Shown here one piece after another: positions 26,279 through 34,762 of a stretch of 64,000 bases of DNA. Source of the stretch: Actinobacillus succinogenes 130Z (lineage in GTDB: Bacteria > Pseudomonadota > Gammaproteobacteria > Enterobacterales > Pasteurellaceae); assembly GCF_000017245.1 (NCBI RefSeq), contig NC_009655.1, positions 1,240,001-1,304,000 on the forward strand, in the 5' to 3' direction. The position numbers were made by a program, and so were the translations under genes. Under the pieces are notes generated by a model. That model saw only the letters and a list, made by a program, of their open reading frames with translations. It had not been told where the DNA came from and ran no database searches. Within the stretch, counting starts at the first letter, position 1; each line of letters starts with the position of its first letter.

Positions 26279-26382
26279 AATAACCTCAACATAAATCGGG
26301 TTTTAAGAACCGATATTGCATATTTTGACTACAATCGGTTTTTGTAATTTGTTGAAAAACGAGGAAAAAACCGACCGCACTT

Positions 26383-27507
26383 TTATCCCTGTTTGGATAA
26401 CATGGTCTTAAATTGCATCAGCGCGATACCTAAAAATAATGCGCCTAATGCCGCCATTTTTACTAAATCGTCCCATACCATACTCAGGCTCGCCCCTCTA
26501 AACAGTACGTCTTTGGCGTAAGAACCTAAAATCGCAGTAGGGGAAAACTGGGTTAAATATTGGGCTAATTGCGGCATATTTTCCAGCGGAGACATAGTAC
26601 CCGACAGCATATACATCACCAGATAAACCGGTAAGCACAACAGACCGAATTGCGGCATAGAGGGAGCGAATACCGCCAGTAAGATCCCTAAGGACGCGAT
26701 GGAAAAAATAAAAATAACCACGCCTAAACTAAATAATCCGATAGCCGAATCGGTGATGGGAATGGCTAAATAACCTTGCACTACGAATTTAAGCGAAAGC
26801 ATGGCGACGACGAATAGAACCAAGCCGTTTGCCAACACTTTGGCAACGGCGATTTCACTGGAACGCACGGGCATTACTAATAAATGTTCTATTGTGCCGC
26901 GTTCCCGCTCGCGAATAATCGCCGCGCCCACCAGCAGCATGGTAAGCAGGTTTAGATTTCCCACCGGTTGAATCGCGCCCATAAACCATTTGCTGGAATA
27001 ATTGGGGTTATACAGCACGTTTACCGCCGATTCTATCGGCATCGCGGCGTTCGTCACCTTGAGAAAGCGGTTTAATTCGGCGGTAAAAATCTGCGTAATG
27101 TAGGAGGCGCCGATATTTGCCTGCGTCATAGCTGTGGCGTCGATTAAAATTTGAATTTTCGGATTGCGACCGGCCAGAATATCCCGTTGATAATTCGGCG
27201 GAATATCAACGATAAAAGTAAAATCACTGTTATCCATCAGATCGTCGATTTGTTCCTGTGCGGCATATTCCACCTTTTTGAAATAGGGGTTGAGCAAGGC
27301 ATCTTTCAAACGATAAGAAAGGGGGGAATGATCGTGATCGACGATTCCCACCGATGCATTTTTGACTTCCGTAGTAGGCAGATTGGCAACGGAAATCAGT
27401 GCGATGGAAAACATATAGATAATCAATACCAGCAGGGTAAGATCGCTAAACAGGCTTTTAAATTCTTTACCGCAGAGAAAAAAGACATTTTTTAACCAAC
27501 GTGACAT
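26383..27507 (-). CDS. ABC-2 type permease, YhhJ-like
   Basis: An inner-membrane permease of 374 residues: one N-terminal segment (about 20-40), a large periplasmic domain (about 45-170), then five segments with the ABC-2 motif RERERGTIEHLLVMPV near residue 200. It matches E. coli YhhJ, the partner of RbbA/YhiI. Its ATG lies three bases after the stop of the ATPase-permease gene. Together with the adaptor and ATPase it should form the inner-membrane part of a drug or hydrophobic-substrate exporter; the substrate is unknown. Confidence 0.88.
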   Translation of the reverse strand: MSRWLKNVFFLCGKEFKSLFSDLTLLVLIIYMFSIALISVANLPTTEVKNASVGIVDHDHSPLSYRLKDALLNPYFKKVEYAAQEQIDDLMDNSDFTFIVDIPPNYQRDILAGRNPKIQILIDATAMTQANIGASYITQIFTAELNRFLKVTNAAMPIESAVNVLYNPNYSSKWFMGAIQPVGNLNLLTMLLVGAAIIRERERGTIEHLLVMPVRSSEIAVAKVLANGLVLFVVAMLSLKFVVQGYLAIPITDSAIGLFSLGVVIFIFSIASLGILLAVFAPSMPQFGLLCLPVYLVMYMLSGTMSPLENMPQLAQYLTQFSPTAILGSYAKDVLFRGASLSMVWDDLVKMAALGALFLGIALMQFKTMLSKQG

Positions 27508-27510
27508 AAA

Positions 27511-30255
27511 TTATTTCTCCTGTTTTTTCAGTAACAGAACGGCAAGGCTGAAATAAGCTGCGTAAATCAGTATAAGGGCTATATAGTTTGGCATTAATTC
27601 GACAAAACCGAGTCCTTTGGTAAATCCGCCCAGGCTGATATTTTGGAACCAGGCGCCCGGGAAAATTCTTGAAACGATACGTACGTTCCCGTCTAAAGAG
27701 GAAGTCGGGTACATCATTCCCGCAAAGTTGATAGTGGGAACCATGGCAATAATGGCCGCAGCGAAAATGGCGGCAACCTGAGTTTTCACAAAGCTTGAGA
27801 TCAGCAGACCGAATGCGGTTGAGGCGCAAATACCCAATAAACAGCCGAAAAACATCGCCGCGGCGGACCCTTTAATCGGCACGTCAAACACCAGAATAGA
27901 CACCGCCACCATCAGCAAATAGCTCAGGAAAGAAAGGGCGATATAAGGCAACTGTTTACCTAATAGAAACTGAAACTTAGAAGCGGGCGAGCCGTATAGA
28001 TTCATAATCGAGCCTATTTCCCGTTCCCTGACCACACCGAGCGCCGTCATCATATTAGGGATTAAAATCATCGCCAGCATAATAATACCCGGAGTCATGG
28101 CGTAAATACTTTTGAAATCCTGATTATAGATGAAGCGGGCTTCCGTTGGGGCGGAGGCGGACACATTAAAACCTTGCTCGTGCAGGGTTTCCGTCATGTA
28201 TTGACGAATCGCACCGGAAGCGGAAGCGTTCAGATTTTCCGCCACGGAAGGAAAAGCGCCGTCGATAAATACCCCCACTTCAGGTTGCTGTCCGCTCAGC
28301 ATTTTTTTGCCGAAATTCACCGGGATTTCAAGTACCAGCTTAATTTCGCCGGTTTGCAGGCTCGGTGTGATTTCATCTACCGAATGCAGATCCGCCTGCC
28401 GGATAAAATAACGTGAACCGCTGAAGTATTCGACCAATTTACGGCTTTCGGAGCTGTTATCGTGATCCAGCACCTTGAAATTGGACGGGTTAATATCAAA
28501 GGAAATACTGGCCGCCATGGTCAGCAACATAATAATGGGTCCGCCAAAGGCGAAGAATAATCGGATATTGTCCCGCAACAGTTCTTTGCCTTCCCGTACG
28601 GCAAAGGCCCAAATCAAAGACCACCACGCCAGCAAACCTCGGTTCGGTTCAAAAGACCGCGTATTTTCGACCGCACTTTTTTCGCCGGAATCCGTTGTTG
28701 TCTCCGGTGCGGTAATATCGTCCGCCTGTTCTTCCAGATAGATAATAAACGCTTCTTCCAGCGTCGGGGCGTTTTTGTCGATGCGTAATTGTTCCGGCGT
28801 ACCTACGCCCAATACGCGTCCGCGGTGCATAAAGGAAATTCGGTCGCAACGGGCGGCTTCGTTCATAAAGTGAGTGGTGACGAAAATGGTAATGTGATCT
28901 TCCCGCGACAACTTGATCAAATATTTCCAGAACATATCCCGCGCCGCCGGATCCACGCCCGAAGTGGGCTCGTCCAAAATCAACACTTCCGGTTTGTGCA
29001 GACAGGCGGCGGCAAGTTGCAGGCGCTGACGGATACCAAGAGGCAGAGACGAAGGTCTTTCATCGGCAATCTCGGAGAGATCAAACTGCTCCATGGCATT
29101 ATTGACATGCTCATTCCATTTTTCCGCCGGAATTTGGAATAATTTGGCATGCAATTCCAGATTTTCGCGTACCGTTAATTCTTCGTACAGCGAGAATGCC
29201 TGCGACATATAACCCACTCGTTTTCTGGTGTCGATGTTGCCGGCGTCAACCGGTTGTCCTAATAAGGTTGCCGTGCCTTCGGTGGGATCGAGCAAGCCGG
29301 TCAGCATTTTCATGGTGGTGGATTTACCGCAACCGTTGGAACCCAAAAATCCGAAAATTTCGCCTTTGGGAATCGTGAAGCTGACGTGATCCACGGAAAC
29401 GAAATCACCGAATTTTTTGGTCAGACCTTCAGCAATAATAACCGGCGGTTCATCAGCTTTCACTTCAAAAGGCGGAATTTCCAGACCGTTTTCCGCCCCG
29501 CGTTTTTCCGGCGGCAATAATTTCACATAGGCTTGTTCCAGATTATCGCTTCGGGTTTCGGCAATCACTTCTTTGGTCGGTTTATTCGCAATCAGCACAC
29601 CGTCATCCATTGCCAGCACATGTTCGAAATTTTCCGCTTCGTCGATATAAGCGGTAGCGACGATAACGGTCATATCCGGGGTTTCCCGCCGCAGAGACTC
29701 CACCAGTTGCCAGAATTGGCGACGGGAAAGCGGATCCACCCCGGTGGTGGGCTCGTCTAAAATCAGTAAATCCGGGCTGTGCACCAAGGCGCAACAGAGG
29801 CTGAGTTTTTGCTTCATTCCGCCTGACAGTTTACCCGCAGGTCGGTCGGCGAAAGGGGCTAAGCCCGTGGCTTTCAGCAAACGTTCGATGCGGGCTTTAC
29901 GATATTGTTTCGGCAAGCCGAACAGGCGGGCGTGGAAATCCACGTTGTCATAAATGGATAAGGTTAAATAAAGATTTTTACCTAATCCCTGCGGCATAAA
30001 GGCGATTTGGCGGGATAACGTATCTCTGGCTTTTTTATCCGCCAAATCTTCACCGAACACCTCGACTGTGCCGGACTGAATGATTTTAGTGCCGGCAATC
30101 ACCGAAAGCAGCGTTGATTTACCTACCCCGTCGGGACCGATTAACCCCACGGTTTTGCCTTGCGGAATTTGTAAATTAATGTGCGAAAGTGCGGTCGTTT
30201 TTCCGTAACAATGAACCAGATTTTCAACCGACACCGCCAAGCGTGCTTCTGTCAT
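27511..30255 (-). CDS. Fused double-ATPase/permease ABC protein, RbbA-like
   Basis: A 914-residue protein with two ABC ATPase domains followed by an ABC-2 permease. Walker A motifs are GPDGVGKST (40-48) and GSNGCGKST (about 306); signatures are LSGGMKQK and the degenerate LPLGIRQR. Membrane segments fill the last 370 residues, with REREIGSIMNLYGSPAS as the ABC-2 motif. E. coli RbbA (YhiH) has the same layout and 911 residues; it has been described as a ribosome-bound ATPase, but the layout and neighbours point to export. I chose the ATG at 30255, which overlaps the adaptor stop (TAATG); an upstream start adds 15 residues inside the adaptor gene. Confidence 0.9.
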   Translation of the reverse strand: MTEARLAVSVENLVHCYGKTTALSHINLQIPQGKTVGLIGPDGVGKSTLLSVIAGTKIIQSGTVEVFGEDLADKKARDTLSRQIAFMPQGLGKNLYLTLSIYDNVDFHARLFGLPKQYRKARIERLLKATGLAPFADRPAGKLSGGMKQKLSLCCALVHSPDLLILDEPTTGVDPLSRRQFWQLVESLRRETPDMTVIVATAYIDEAENFEHVLAMDDGVLIANKPTKEVIAETRSDNLEQAYVKLLPPEKRGAENGLEIPPFEVKADEPPVIIAEGLTKKFGDFVSVDHVSFTIPKGEIFGFLGSNGCGKSTTMKMLTGLLDPTEGTATLLGQPVDAGNIDTRKRVGYMSQAFSLYEELTVRENLELHAKLFQIPAEKWNEHVNNAMEQFDLSEIADERPSSLPLGIRQRLQLAAACLHKPEVLILDEPTSGVDPAARDMFWKYLIKLSREDHITIFVTTHFMNEAARCDRISFMHRGRVLGVGTPEQLRIDKNAPTLEEAFIIYLEEQADDITAPETTTDSGEKSAVENTRSFEPNRGLLAWWSLIWAFAVREGKELLRDNIRLFFAFGGPIIMLLTMAASISFDINPSNFKVLDHDNSSESRKLVEYFSGSRYFIRQADLHSVDEITPSLQTGEIKLVLEIPVNFGKKMLSGQQPEVGVFIDGAFPSVAENLNASASGAIRQYMTETLHEQGFNVSASAPTEARFIYNQDFKSIYAMTPGIIMLAMILIPNMMTALGVVREREIGSIMNLYGSPASKFQFLLGKQLPYIALSFLSYLLMVAVSILVFDVPIKGSAAAMFFGCLLGICASTAFGLLISSFVKTQVAAIFAAAIIAMVPTINFAGMMYPTSSLDGNVRIVSRIFPGAWFQNISLGGFTKGLGFVELMPNYIALILIYAAYFSLAVLLLKKQEK

Positions 30256-31238
30256 TATTGATTGCCTGCGGGTAATTTTACGGTAAGCCGTTCGGACCAT
30301 TCGGCGTCCTGTGCATATTTCACATAGCCCATCGCCGTCATGCCGCCTTTTAAAAATCGTTCATGTTGCAGCGCAATTTCCTGAGGTACCTGCAATTTCA
30401 CTTTAAACATTAATTTCGCCCGTTCTTCCGTGGTTTCTACGGATTTCGGCGTAAATTGCGCATTGCTGGAAACAAAGGTAATTTTGGCCGGGAATACGGC
30501 ATCCACGCCATCCACTATAATGCGGGCGTCGTCCCCGATTTTAACCCGGTTCATCTGGTGGGAAGTCAGGAACACATTAATATAGGTATCGGTAGGGTCC
30601 AGCAGACTGATGACTTTGCCGCCGACCCCAAGCACATTGCCCACTTCGGCGATTTGATATTCCACCCAGCCTGCTTTCGGCGCTTTAATCAGCATATCGC
30701 TGTTTTGCGATTGCGCCTGTTCCAATTGCGCCTGCGCCTGGTTTACCGCCGCATCCGCTTCCGCTTTGGCGGCTTTCGCCGTATTTACCGCCGCAACAGC
30801 CGCGCGATAATTCGCCTGACGGCGATCCAGTTCGCTGGCGGAAACCAGATTTTCACGACGTAATTTCTGTGCGTTATCCAAATCCAGTTTAGCGACTTTA
30901 AGCTGTTGTTGTTGGGAATCGATTTGCGCCGCGGCCCGGGTTACGGCTTCCTGCGCCCGTTGTTTTTGTGCGTTCGCCGCGTCCACTTGCGTTTGGGAAA
31001 TACTGGAAGACAGACGGGCGAGATTTTGTTCCGGCTGCACTTCATCGCCTTCCTGTACGTAGATTTCTTCCACCCGTCCCGAATACAGCGTGGCGATATC
31101 CAGTCGTTTTAATTCCAGACGACCGTTAACGGCGGCAATGCCGGGCAATTTTTCGGCTTTTAATTTTCCGTTATACCAAACCGCACCACCCGTAAGAGCT
31201 GCCGCGACAAGCGCGGCGACGACAAATTTCGCTTTCAT
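30255..31238 (-). CDS. HlyD-family periplasmic adaptor, YhiI-like
   Basis: A membrane-fusion protein of 327 residues. An N-terminal anchor (about 5-22) is followed by a lipoyl half (VEEIYVQEGDEVQPEQNLARL), a long coiled coil rich in Ala and Gln (about 85-190), the second lipoyl half (IKAPKAGWVEYQIAEVGNVL) and a beta-barrel domain. It connects the two ABC permeases to the outer-membrane lipoprotein. It is the first gene of the exporter operon, with AAGGAA before the ATG, and is divergent from the TetR gene 156 bases away. Confidence 0.92.
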   Translation of the reverse strand: MKAKFVVAALVAAALTGGAVWYNGKLKAEKLPGIAAVNGRLELKRLDIATLYSGRVEEIYVQEGDEVQPEQNLARLSSSISQTQVDAANAQKQRAQEAVTRAAAQIDSQQQQLKVAKLDLDNAQKLRRENLVSASELDRRQANYRAAVAAVNTAKAAKAEADAAVNQAQAQLEQAQSQNSDMLIKAPKAGWVEYQIAEVGNVLGVGGKVISLLDPTDTYINVFLTSHQMNRVKIGDDARIIVDGVDAVFPAKITFVSSNAQFTPKSVETTEERAKLMFKVKLQVPQEIALQHERFLKGGMTAMGYVKYAQDAEWSERLTVKLPAGNQ

Positions 31239-31328
31239 AGTTATTCCTTAGTTAACCCCGAATAGGGAGGATTGCCCCTCATGCAACCTATTATATTGTG
31301 GCTTTTTTTCACTTCAACCGACAAAAAA

Positions 31329-31341
31329 CAACAAAGTGTTG
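31329..31341. promoter_or_regulatory. Candidate TetR operator
   Basis: CAACA-AAG-TGTTG is a perfect 5-bp inverted repeat in the gap between the exporter operon and its divergent TetR gene. Outer half-matches TTCACTTCAACCG (31308-31320) and CGGTTACAGTGTGAA also face each other around it. Position suggests an operator; binding is unproven. Confidence 0.4.
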
Positions 31342-31394
31342 CTTAATTTTAATTGCTCGGTTACAGTGTGAAAAATTCAAAAAGAGACGAAACG

Positions 31395-31961
31395 ATGAAA
31401 AAGCAAGATATTCGGGTAGAAAAAACATTGTCCAAAATCCGAGCGGCATTTTTAGATTTACTGGATGAAAAGGAATTCGAACAAATGACGGTGCAGGACA
31501 TATTGGATAAAGCGCAAATCAACCGTTCCACCTTTTACAAATATTACATGAATAAAAATGAAGTCGCGTTAGCATTGGTGAACGAATTAAAACTGATTTT
31601 CGGTTCTAATCTGGAGCAGCGTTTTACCATTTCGACTTTGGAATTTGCCAAAATCATGCGGCCGGTGTTTCTGGAGAATCAGGAACTGGTTCGTAAAATA
31701 AGCAGGATTCGTACGCCGAAGATCCATTTTTTAGAAGATTTACGGGAAATGGTGAAAACGGCATATGTGAGATATCAACGGCACAGTTCCGTTTTTTCAC
31801 TGGAGGAGCTGAATTTTCAGGGGCATTTGTTCGCGACCATTTCTTTAACCGTTCTGCAGTATTTTATGGAACACAACATCGAACGGTTTGAATCGCAAAC
31901 CGTAATAGAAAATATTACGGAAGTGTTTAATTTATTGATCATTAAGGATGAAGACGAGTAA
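31395..31961 (+). CDS. TetR/AcrR-family transcription regulator
   Basis: A 188-residue regulator. The start at 31395 (MKKQDIRVEKTLSKI) follows AAAGAGA; an earlier in-frame start lacks a ribosome site. The N-terminal HTH is MTVQDILDKAQINRSTFYKYYMNK (about 35-58), with the hallmark TFYKYY. The C-terminal ligand domain is all-helical and not recognisable in detail. It is divergent from the four-gene exporter and most probably represses it in response to an exported compound, the usual TetR arrangement. Confidence 0.87.
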   Translation: MKKQDIRVEKTLSKIRAAFLDLLDEKEFEQMTVQDILDKAQINRSTFYKYYMNKNEVALALVNELKLIFGSNLEQRFTISTLEFAKIMRPVFLENQELVRKISRIRTPKIHFLEDLREMVKTAYVRYQRHSSVFSLEELNFQGHLFATISLTVLQYFMEHNIERFESQTVIENITEVFNLLIIKDEDE

Positions 31962-32005
31962 AATTCCTCTTTTGTTACGGATAGCTATTTTTTCATGAAC
32001 CTCAA

Positions 32006-33724
32006 ATGAAACGATTATTTTTATTTTTAACCTTAATTCTGATCGCACTTTCCGCGCAGGCGGGGCTGTTCGGTTCCGCCGAATCCCGGTTTTTGCGCGC
32101 CGACGACGCATTTCGGTTTTCAACGCAACAGCAGGGCGACGAACTTACCTTAAACTGGCGAATCGCCGACGACTATTATTTATACCGCAAAGAAATCCGG
32201 CTGCAGGGAAAACATGTGGATGTGGGGGCTGCGGATTTCCCGCAGGGTGAGATGCATCAGGATGAATTTTTCGGTGAAACGGAAATTTATTTGAATCGGC
32301 TGACGTTAACGGTGCCGTTGCGGAATATGGCGGATGATGCCGAAATTGAAGTGACCTATCAGGGCTGTACCAAAGGATTTTGTTACCCGCCGGAAACCCG
32401 AACCGTAGCGTTGATGGCGCCGACCGGCAAACGAAGTGCGGATGCTCAAAGTGCGGTGAAAAAAACGGATGAAAATCCGACCGCACTTTCAAATGCCGCA
32501 AGCGAGCAGGATCGGCTGGCGGCACGACTGTTTCGGTCGAAATATGCGGTATTCTGGTTTTTTCTGCTGGGATTGGGGCTGGCGTTTACCCCTTGCGTGT
32601 TGCCGATGCTGCCGTTGCTGTCCGCCGTGGTGATCGGCCAAGGCGCGCGTCCGAATACGTGGCGGGCTTTTACGCTGAGCGTTGTGTATGTACAAGGCAT
32701 GGCATTGACTTATACCTTGCTCGGATTACTCGTTGCGGCAATCGGTTTGCCGTTTCAGGTGGCGTTGCAAAGTCCGCCGGTGCTGATCACCTTATCCGTG
32801 CTGTTTGTACTGCTGGCGGCGTCCATGTTCGGTGCGTTTAATTTGCAACTGCCCGCAAGCTGGCAGACGAAACTGACGCAAATCAGTCAAAATCAGCAAT
32901 CCGGCGCTTTTGGCGGCGTGTTTGTCATGGGAATGCTGGCGGGATTGGTAGCGTCACCTTGTACGACCGCCCCGCTTTCCGGCGCATTGCTGTATGTAGC
33001 GCAGTCGGGAGATCTGCTCACCGGCGCCGTCACGCTTTATTTATTGGCGCTGGGCATGGGCGTACCCTTAATTTTGATTACCTTGTTCGGCAATAAAATT
33101 CTGCCGAAATCCGGTGCATGGATGAACCGTGTAAAAGAACTGTTCGGCTTTGTGCTGTTACTGTTGCCGGTGATTCTGCTTGAACGCGTTTTCCCCGCTT
33201 GGTCCGCTTCGCTTTGGGCGGTGTGGGCGATTGCTTTTTGTTGCTGGTTGGCGTCGAAATATTATTGGCTAGGCCTGCTGGTATCGCTGGCGGCATTTTT
33301 TGCGGTACACGGCATTCACCATACGGATTCTGCGGAAAGTGCGGTCGAAAAATCCGCCGTTTTTCAACCGCACTTTAGCCGGATTCACAGTTATAATGAA
33401 TTACAACGGGCGTTAACGGCAAACCCGAAAGCGGTGGCTATGCTGGATTTGTATGCGGATTGGTGTGTTGCCTGTAAGGAATTCGAAAAATATACTTTTC
33501 CTGCCCCCGCGGTGCGGCAAGCTTTCGAACATGTGCTGTTGTTACGGGCGGATATGACTAAAAACAGCGCGGAAAATATGGAATTAATGAAACGGTTGAA
33601 TGTAATGGGGTTGCCGACTATTATTTTTTTCGATCAAAAAGGCAAGGAAATTCAGAGCGCGCGCGTGACAGGCTTTATGCAAGCCCAACCTTTTGCGGAT
33701 TGGGTTAACGGATTAACAAAATAA
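32006..33724 (+). CDS. dsbD: Thiol:disulfide interchange protein DsbD
   Basis: DsbD carries electrons from cytoplasmic thioredoxin across the inner membrane to periplasmic DsbC, CcmG and others. All three parts are present: signal peptide (to about residue 19) and N-terminal domain with the YQGCTKGFCYPP motif, an eight-segment membrane domain (about 175-430; Cys pair in TPCVLPMLPLLSAVV and ASPCTTAPLSGAL), and a C-terminal thioredoxin fold with WCVAC (Cys487, Cys490). Length is 572 (E. coli 565). Several uptake signals lie in the linker regions, where sequence is least constrained. Confidence 0.96.
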   Translation: MKRLFLFLTLILIALSAQAGLFGSAESRFLRADDAFRFSTQQQGDELTLNWRIADDYYLYRKEIRLQGKHVDVGAADFPQGEMHQDEFFGETEIYLNRLTLTVPLRNMADDAEIEVTYQGCTKGFCYPPETRTVALMAPTGKRSADAQSAVKKTDENPTALSNAASEQDRLAARLFRSKYAVFWFFLLGLGLAFTPCVLPMLPLLSAVVIGQGARPNTWRAFTLSVVYVQGMALTYTLLGLLVAAIGLPFQVALQSPPVLITLSVLFVLLAASMFGAFNLQLPASWQTKLTQISQNQQSGAFGGVFVMGMLAGLVASPCTTAPLSGALLYVAQSGDLLTGAVTLYLLALGMGVPLILITLFGNKILPKSGAWMNRVKELFGFVLLLLPVILLERVFPAWSASLWAVWAIAFCCWLASKYYWLGLLVSLAAFFAVHGIHHTDSAESAVEKSAVFQPHFSRIHSYNELQRALTANPKAVAMLDLYADWCVACKEFEKYTFPAPAVRQAFEHVLLLRADMTKNSAENMELMKRLNVMGLPTIIFFDQKGKEIQSARVTGFMQAQPFADWVNGLTK

Positions 33725-33737
33725 GAGAGGACGGAGT

Positions 33738-34628
33738 ATGACGGCTCAAAGCGGTATTTTATTGGAACATTGTAAAGCGGGCATTTATTTGGAAGCGGAT
33801 ATTACGGATTTGACGGCGATTGGACAGGCGTGCCGTGATTTTTGCACGAGTTTGAACGGTTTTCAGGCGCAGTATCCCGATGCTGATTTAGGTGCCGTGG
33901 TGGCGTTCGGTCATGAGGTTTGGCGCAAGCTTGCCGATGCGGATTCCGCGCCGGAACTGAAATCTTTCACGGCCTTAGGCAAAGGCGGACTAAGCGCACC
34001 GGCAACACAAAACGATTTATTGGTGCATATTCAGTCTAACCGCCCGGATGTGAATTTCAGCGTAGCGCAGGCTGCGCTGGCGGCGTTCGGCGGTGCGGTT
34101 AACATCCGACAGGAAATTCACGGTTTCCGTTGGGTGGAAGAGCGGGATTTAACCGGTTTTATCGACGGCACCGAAAATCCGCAGGACGAACAACGGGCGG
34201 TAGTCGCCTTGATTGCCGATGGTAAAGATGCCGGCGGCAGCTATGTCTTTACTCAACGCTGGGAACACGACTTAGATAAATGGGCGAAATTATCCGACGA
34301 AAAACAGGAAAGCGTCATCGGACGCACCAAACCGGACAGTGTGGAATTGGATGAGGTGCCGCCGACTTCTCACGTAGGACGGGTGGATTTAAAAGAAAAC
34401 GGACAAGGGTTAAAAATTCTGCGTCAGAGCTTGCCTTACGGTACGGTAACGGGCACGCACGGGCTGTTCTTTATTTCCTATTGCGCCCGCCTGCACAATA
34501 TCGAACAGCAATTGTTAAGTATGTTCGGCGAACTGGACGGCAAAACCGACCGTTTGCTGGGGTTCACCAAACCGGTGACGGGCAGTTATTATTTTGCGCC
34601 GTCTCTGGAAGCGTTGAACGCGCTTTAA
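33738..34628 (+). CDS. Dyp-type heme peroxidase, YfeX-like
   Basis: A 296-residue cytosolic heme peroxidase. The hallmark GFIDGTENP holds the distal Asp143, and His212 in PPTSHVGRVDL is the likely proximal heme ligand, followed by RQSLPYGT and the GLFFISY strand. There is no Tat signal, so it belongs to the cytosolic YfeX branch rather than the exported EfeB branch. YfeX has been linked to porphyrinogen oxidation and, in some reports, heme iron release. It starts 13 bases after dsbD and may be cotranscribed. A terminator follows. Confidence 0.92.
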   Translation: MTAQSGILLEHCKAGIYLEADITDLTAIGQACRDFCTSLNGFQAQYPDADLGAVVAFGHEVWRKLADADSAPELKSFTALGKGGLSAPATQNDLLVHIQSNRPDVNFSVAQAALAAFGGAVNIRQEIHGFRWVEERDLTGFIDGTENPQDEQRAVVALIADGKDAGGSYVFTQRWEHDLDKWAKLSDEKQESVIGRTKPDSVELDEVPPTSHVGRVDLKENGQGLKILRQSLPYGTVTGTHGLFFISYCARLHNIEQQLLSMFGELDGKTDRLLGFTKPVTGSYYFAPSLEALNAL

Positions 34629-34650
34629 TGGGGAAAACAACGAAAAAATC

Positions 34651-34673
34651 GCCCGCACTTTGCGGGCTTTTTT
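34651..34673 (+). terminator. Terminator of the Dyp peroxidase gene
   Basis: GCCCGCA-CTT-TGCGGGC followed by six T, 23 bases past the stop. Confidence 0.88.
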
Positions 34674-34691
34674 GTTCCGCTTCGTAGCTTT

Positions 34692-34713
34692 ACGCAATCG
34701 TTTGCGGTATAAT
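34692..34713 (+). promoter_or_regulatory. PurR operator overlapping the purH promoter
   Basis: ACGCAATCGTTTGCGG (34692-34707) matches the PurR consensus ACGCAAACGTTTGCGT at 14 of 16 positions. It abuts a perfect -10 box TATAAT (34708-34713), so a bound repressor would block RNA polymerase. This predicts purine repression of purH as in E. coli. Confidence 0.85.
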
Positions 34714-34762
34714 GCTGCGGATTTTATGAAACCTAACTTTTCTAATTCAAAAGGAAATGCTC

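Noticed and set aside
27511..30255. Chance that the 914-residue ABC protein is two genes fused by error
   Set aside because: The two-ATPase plus permease layout and length match E. coli RbbA, so the fusion is the normal form.
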